Source: Clostridium sp. 'deep sea'
GTDB lineage: Bacteria; Bacillota; UBA994; PWPR01
Direction: 5' to 3'
DNA length: 64,000 nucleotides
Assembly: GCF_014931565.1 (NCBI RefSeq)
Contig: NZ_CP063353.1
Location: 2,542,001 to 2,606,000 of the forward strand
The notes below the pieces were generated by a model. That model saw nothing but the letters and a program-made list of their open reading frames with translations. It was not told the origin of the DNA and did not search any database. A program made the translations under genes and the position numbers. The stretch's first letter is position 1; every line of letters starts with the position of its first letter. This document shows, in pieces, positions 62,563-64,000 of this stretch.

Positions 62563-63045
62563 TTACTTATGGTACGGTTCACCACTATTAATCTTCATAC
62601 ACCTATATATTTGCTCAACTAAAAATAAACGCATTAATTGATGCGGAAAAGTCATTTTCCCAAAACAGAGCCTTAAATCACTTTGTTTTTTTAGCCTTTG
62701 AGCCAGCCCATAAGAGCCCCCTATTAAAAAGCAAAACTTACTTTTACCATAAAGAGCCTGTTTTGCAAAAACATCAGCAAACTGCTCGGAGTTTTTTTGT
62801 ACTCCATCTAAATCACAAACAATTAAATAACAGTCACTTGGTATTAGTTTTTCGAGTCTTTTGGCCTCTAACTCTATAGCATTCTCAATATCTGCTTTGC
62901 TTGCAGTCTCAGGTATATGTTCGTCATTTACTTCATTTATGGTAACCTTAGCGTAGGGGCTAATTCTTTTAACATAGTCATTTATGCCCTGAGTAAGATA
63001 TTTTGTTTTTATTTTACCTACCGTATTTATATAAATTTTTATCAT
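62563..63045 (-). CDS. rlmH: 23S rRNA (pseudouridine1915-N3)-methyltransferase RlmH
   Basis: The protein of about 160 residues has the SPOUT knot features of RlmH: LIVCDLDGVQKNSEQFA, FLIGGSYGLA and the C-terminal HQLMRLFLVEQIYRCMKI region ending EPYHK. It methylates N3 of pseudouridine 1915 in 23S rRNA. ATG 63045 follows AAGGAT; the longer frame starts at a TTG. Its 3' end is the attachment site of SCC elements in staphylococci, and here the same segment is repeated about 0.93 kb downstream. Confidence 0.95.
   Translation of the reverse strand: MIKIYINTVGKIKTKYLTQGINDYVKRISPYAKVTINEVNDEHIPETASKADIENAIELEAKRLEKLIPSDCYLIVCDLDGVQKNSEQFADVFAKQALYGKSKFCFLIGGSYGLAQRLKKQSDLRLCFGKMTFPHQLMRLFLVEQIYRCMKINSGEPYHK
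62564..62581. repeat. att-like sequence at the end of rlmH
   Basis: TACTTATGGTACGGTTCA covers the codons E-P-Y-H-K and most of the stop of rlmH, the region used by SCC recombinases. The partner copy is at 61635-61652. Confidence 0.65.
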
Positions 63046-63144
63046 AAAGTTATATCCTTTCAATTAAAAACAAACATAAGTAGTATTGTTAATGGATATT
63101 ATAACAGCTTTAAGGGTATAAAATAAAACAGTGAGGTGGTAATT

Positions 63145-63558
63145 ATGTTTAAGTGTATAACAAAAATACTACATAAATTGAGACCAAAAGCAAAGGAAAT
63201 AGCCCAAAGTGAGCAAAAAAGACAAACCTTGTTTGCTAAAGCATTACAAAAGTTGCCTAGGTTAAAAAAGGGTGGAGTAATTAGTGACACCATAGATAAT
63301 CTTAAATGGCTTATTAAAATGTTAAAATCCTATTTTAGTGGTGACTATAAAGAAATAAATTTTGAATCAGTAATTATTATAATGGCGGCTATTATATACT
63401 TTGTTAATCCGCTAGACTTTTTACCAGATTTTTTACCTGGTGGTTTAATAGATGATGCCGCTATTTTATCCTTTGTTATAAAAACAGTAAGTAGTGACAT
63501 TCAACATTATAAACAATTGTATAAACAAACAAAGCATATGCAACCCAATAAAGAGTAA
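63145..63558 (+). CDS. DUF1232 (YkvA-like) membrane protein
   Basis: The protein of about 137 residues is basic at its N-terminus. It carries the DUF1232 core around residues 78-110 (VNPLDFLPDFLPGGLIDDAA), which forms a hydrophobic hairpin. The family's function is not known. ATG 63145 follows GAGGTGG; the longer frame begins at a GTG inside the ribosome site. Confidence 0.85.
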   Translation: MFKCITKILHKLRPKAKEIAQSEQKRQTLFAKALQKLPRLKKGGVISDTIDNLKWLIKMLKSYFSGDYKEINFESVIIIMAAIIYFVNPLDFLPDFLPGGLIDDAAILSFVIKTVSSDIQHYKQLYKQTKHMQPNKE

Positions 63559-63658
63559 TATAATTTTTTCATCAAAACTGCCTAAAACATATATACCTTA
63601 GTTAAAAAGTAATTTATAATTAGCTATAACTAAAACATTTTTGCAGTGAGAGGTTACC

Positions 63659-64000
63659 ATGAATAAAAAAGGCTATTCGTTATTAGAGGTATTAGCGGTT
63701 TTAGCAATTATAGCTATAGCCTTTTCTTTGCTTACTCTAAAATTTCAAAATTCCTTAAAAAAACTACATATAACAACTCGAAATAATAAAATGGCGCTGG
63801 TAGTAGCTGCCGAAAAGCTATTTTTAACAACAACAGGTAATCATAGTATTGAGTTTTTAAGTGGAGAACCACTTGATGCTACTTGTCAGCTTGTGAGAAC
63901 TGGTTATTTAAACTGGAACGAAACAAGCTGCCATAAACCCTTTATTTGGTCTCAAAATGAAAACGGAGATTACTTATTATCCTGCACAAAACCAGATTGT
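63659..64000 (+). CDS. type IV prepilin-like protein, 3' end cut by the window edge
   Basis: From ATG 63659, 114 codons are open to the right edge. The start MNKKGYSLLEVLAVLAIIAI is a class III signal: cleavage after Gly5 would expose an N-methylated Tyr, with Glu at position +5 of the mature protein, followed by the hydrophobic pilin helix. A later Cys-containing part (CQLVRTGYLNW, CTKPDC) resembles pseudopilins. GAGAGG lies 5-6 nt before the ATG. It likely belongs to a pilus, competence or type II-like operon that continues beyond the window. Confidence 0.85.
   Translation, partial: MNKKGYSLLEVLAVLAIIAIAFSLLTLKFQNSLKKLHITTRNNKMALVVAAEKLFLTTTGNHSIEFLSGEPLDATCQLVRTGYLNWNETSCHKPFIWSQNENGDYLLSCTKPDC

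Noticed and set aside
1-64000. CRISPR arrays, tRNA or rRNA genes, intact insertion sequences
   Set aside because: No regularly spaced repeats, tRNA-like cloverleaf with conserved loops, rRNA segments or transposase frames were found by reading.

Overview
The window is AT-rich, tightly packed DNA that fits a spore-forming, anaerobic, low-GC Clostridia-type Firmicute. The reasons are a gerA-type germinant receptor operon, a SigI/RsgI sigma and anti-sigma pair, Shine-Dalgarno sites of the AGGAGG type, many TTG and GTG starts, EFR1-type ferredoxin, L-serine dehydratase, and cobalamin and guanine riboswitches. I cannot name the species from the sequence alone. No rRNA, tRNA, CRISPR array or intact transposase was seen.

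Layout. 0-4 kb: a cut-off NUDIX gene, a candidate small RNA, two tandem patatin-like lipases, a second NUDIX gene and a PadR/DUF2812 pair. 4-7.3 kb: a PAS-GGDEF protein, a two-gene half-size permease and two UPF0145 paralogs. 7.3-11.2 kb: the gerAA-AC-AB operon. 11.3-17.9 kb: small membrane proteins, a LysM/VanY-like protein that has lost catalytic residues, sdaAB-sdaAA, DegV, a HAD hydrolase and an acyl-ACP thioesterase. 18-22.9 kb: a BMP-type nucleoside ABC importer behind a guanine riboswitch. 23-30 kb: an orphan VOC-like protein, a DUF4153 protein, a second half-permease pair with a fused ferredoxin beside a Crp/Fnr regulator, and a secreted trypsin-like protease followed by a free-standing copy of its propeptide. 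30-36 kb: GNATs, a Zn/Mn ABC importer, a ZIP transporter and an EFR1 ferredoxin around a Fur-like palindrome.

36-41.9 kb is the most interesting metabolic block. A cobalamin riboswitch is followed by a 35-codon ORF that overlaps an intrinsic terminator, then an AspT/SucE-type permease, sucC and sucD. This reads as a B12-dependent switch that disposes of succinyl-CoA as succinate plus ATP when cobalamin is scarce. Next comes a P5C dehydrogenase behind a long structured leader that I do not recognise.

42-64 kb is more accessory in character. It holds an esterase-like protein, a TipA-type MerR regulator, a wHTH + HExxH-HhH pair, a HD protein, a two-subunit ABC exporter, two AraC regulators, an MFS efflux pump and two paralogous MerR/zinc-ribbon/methyltransferase fusions, one of which appears to start at ATT. 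Between the fusions lie sigI and an rsgI whose C-terminal tail sits in the -1 frame after an A_AAA_AAG heptamer. Fragments duplicated from this block lie at 60.2-60.5 kb. An 18-bp repeat of the rlmH 3' end (61.6 and 62.57 kb) matches the SCC-type attachment-site pattern, so this side of rlmH looks like an integration hot spot. The window ends with a DUF1232 protein and the start of a type IV prepilin gene.
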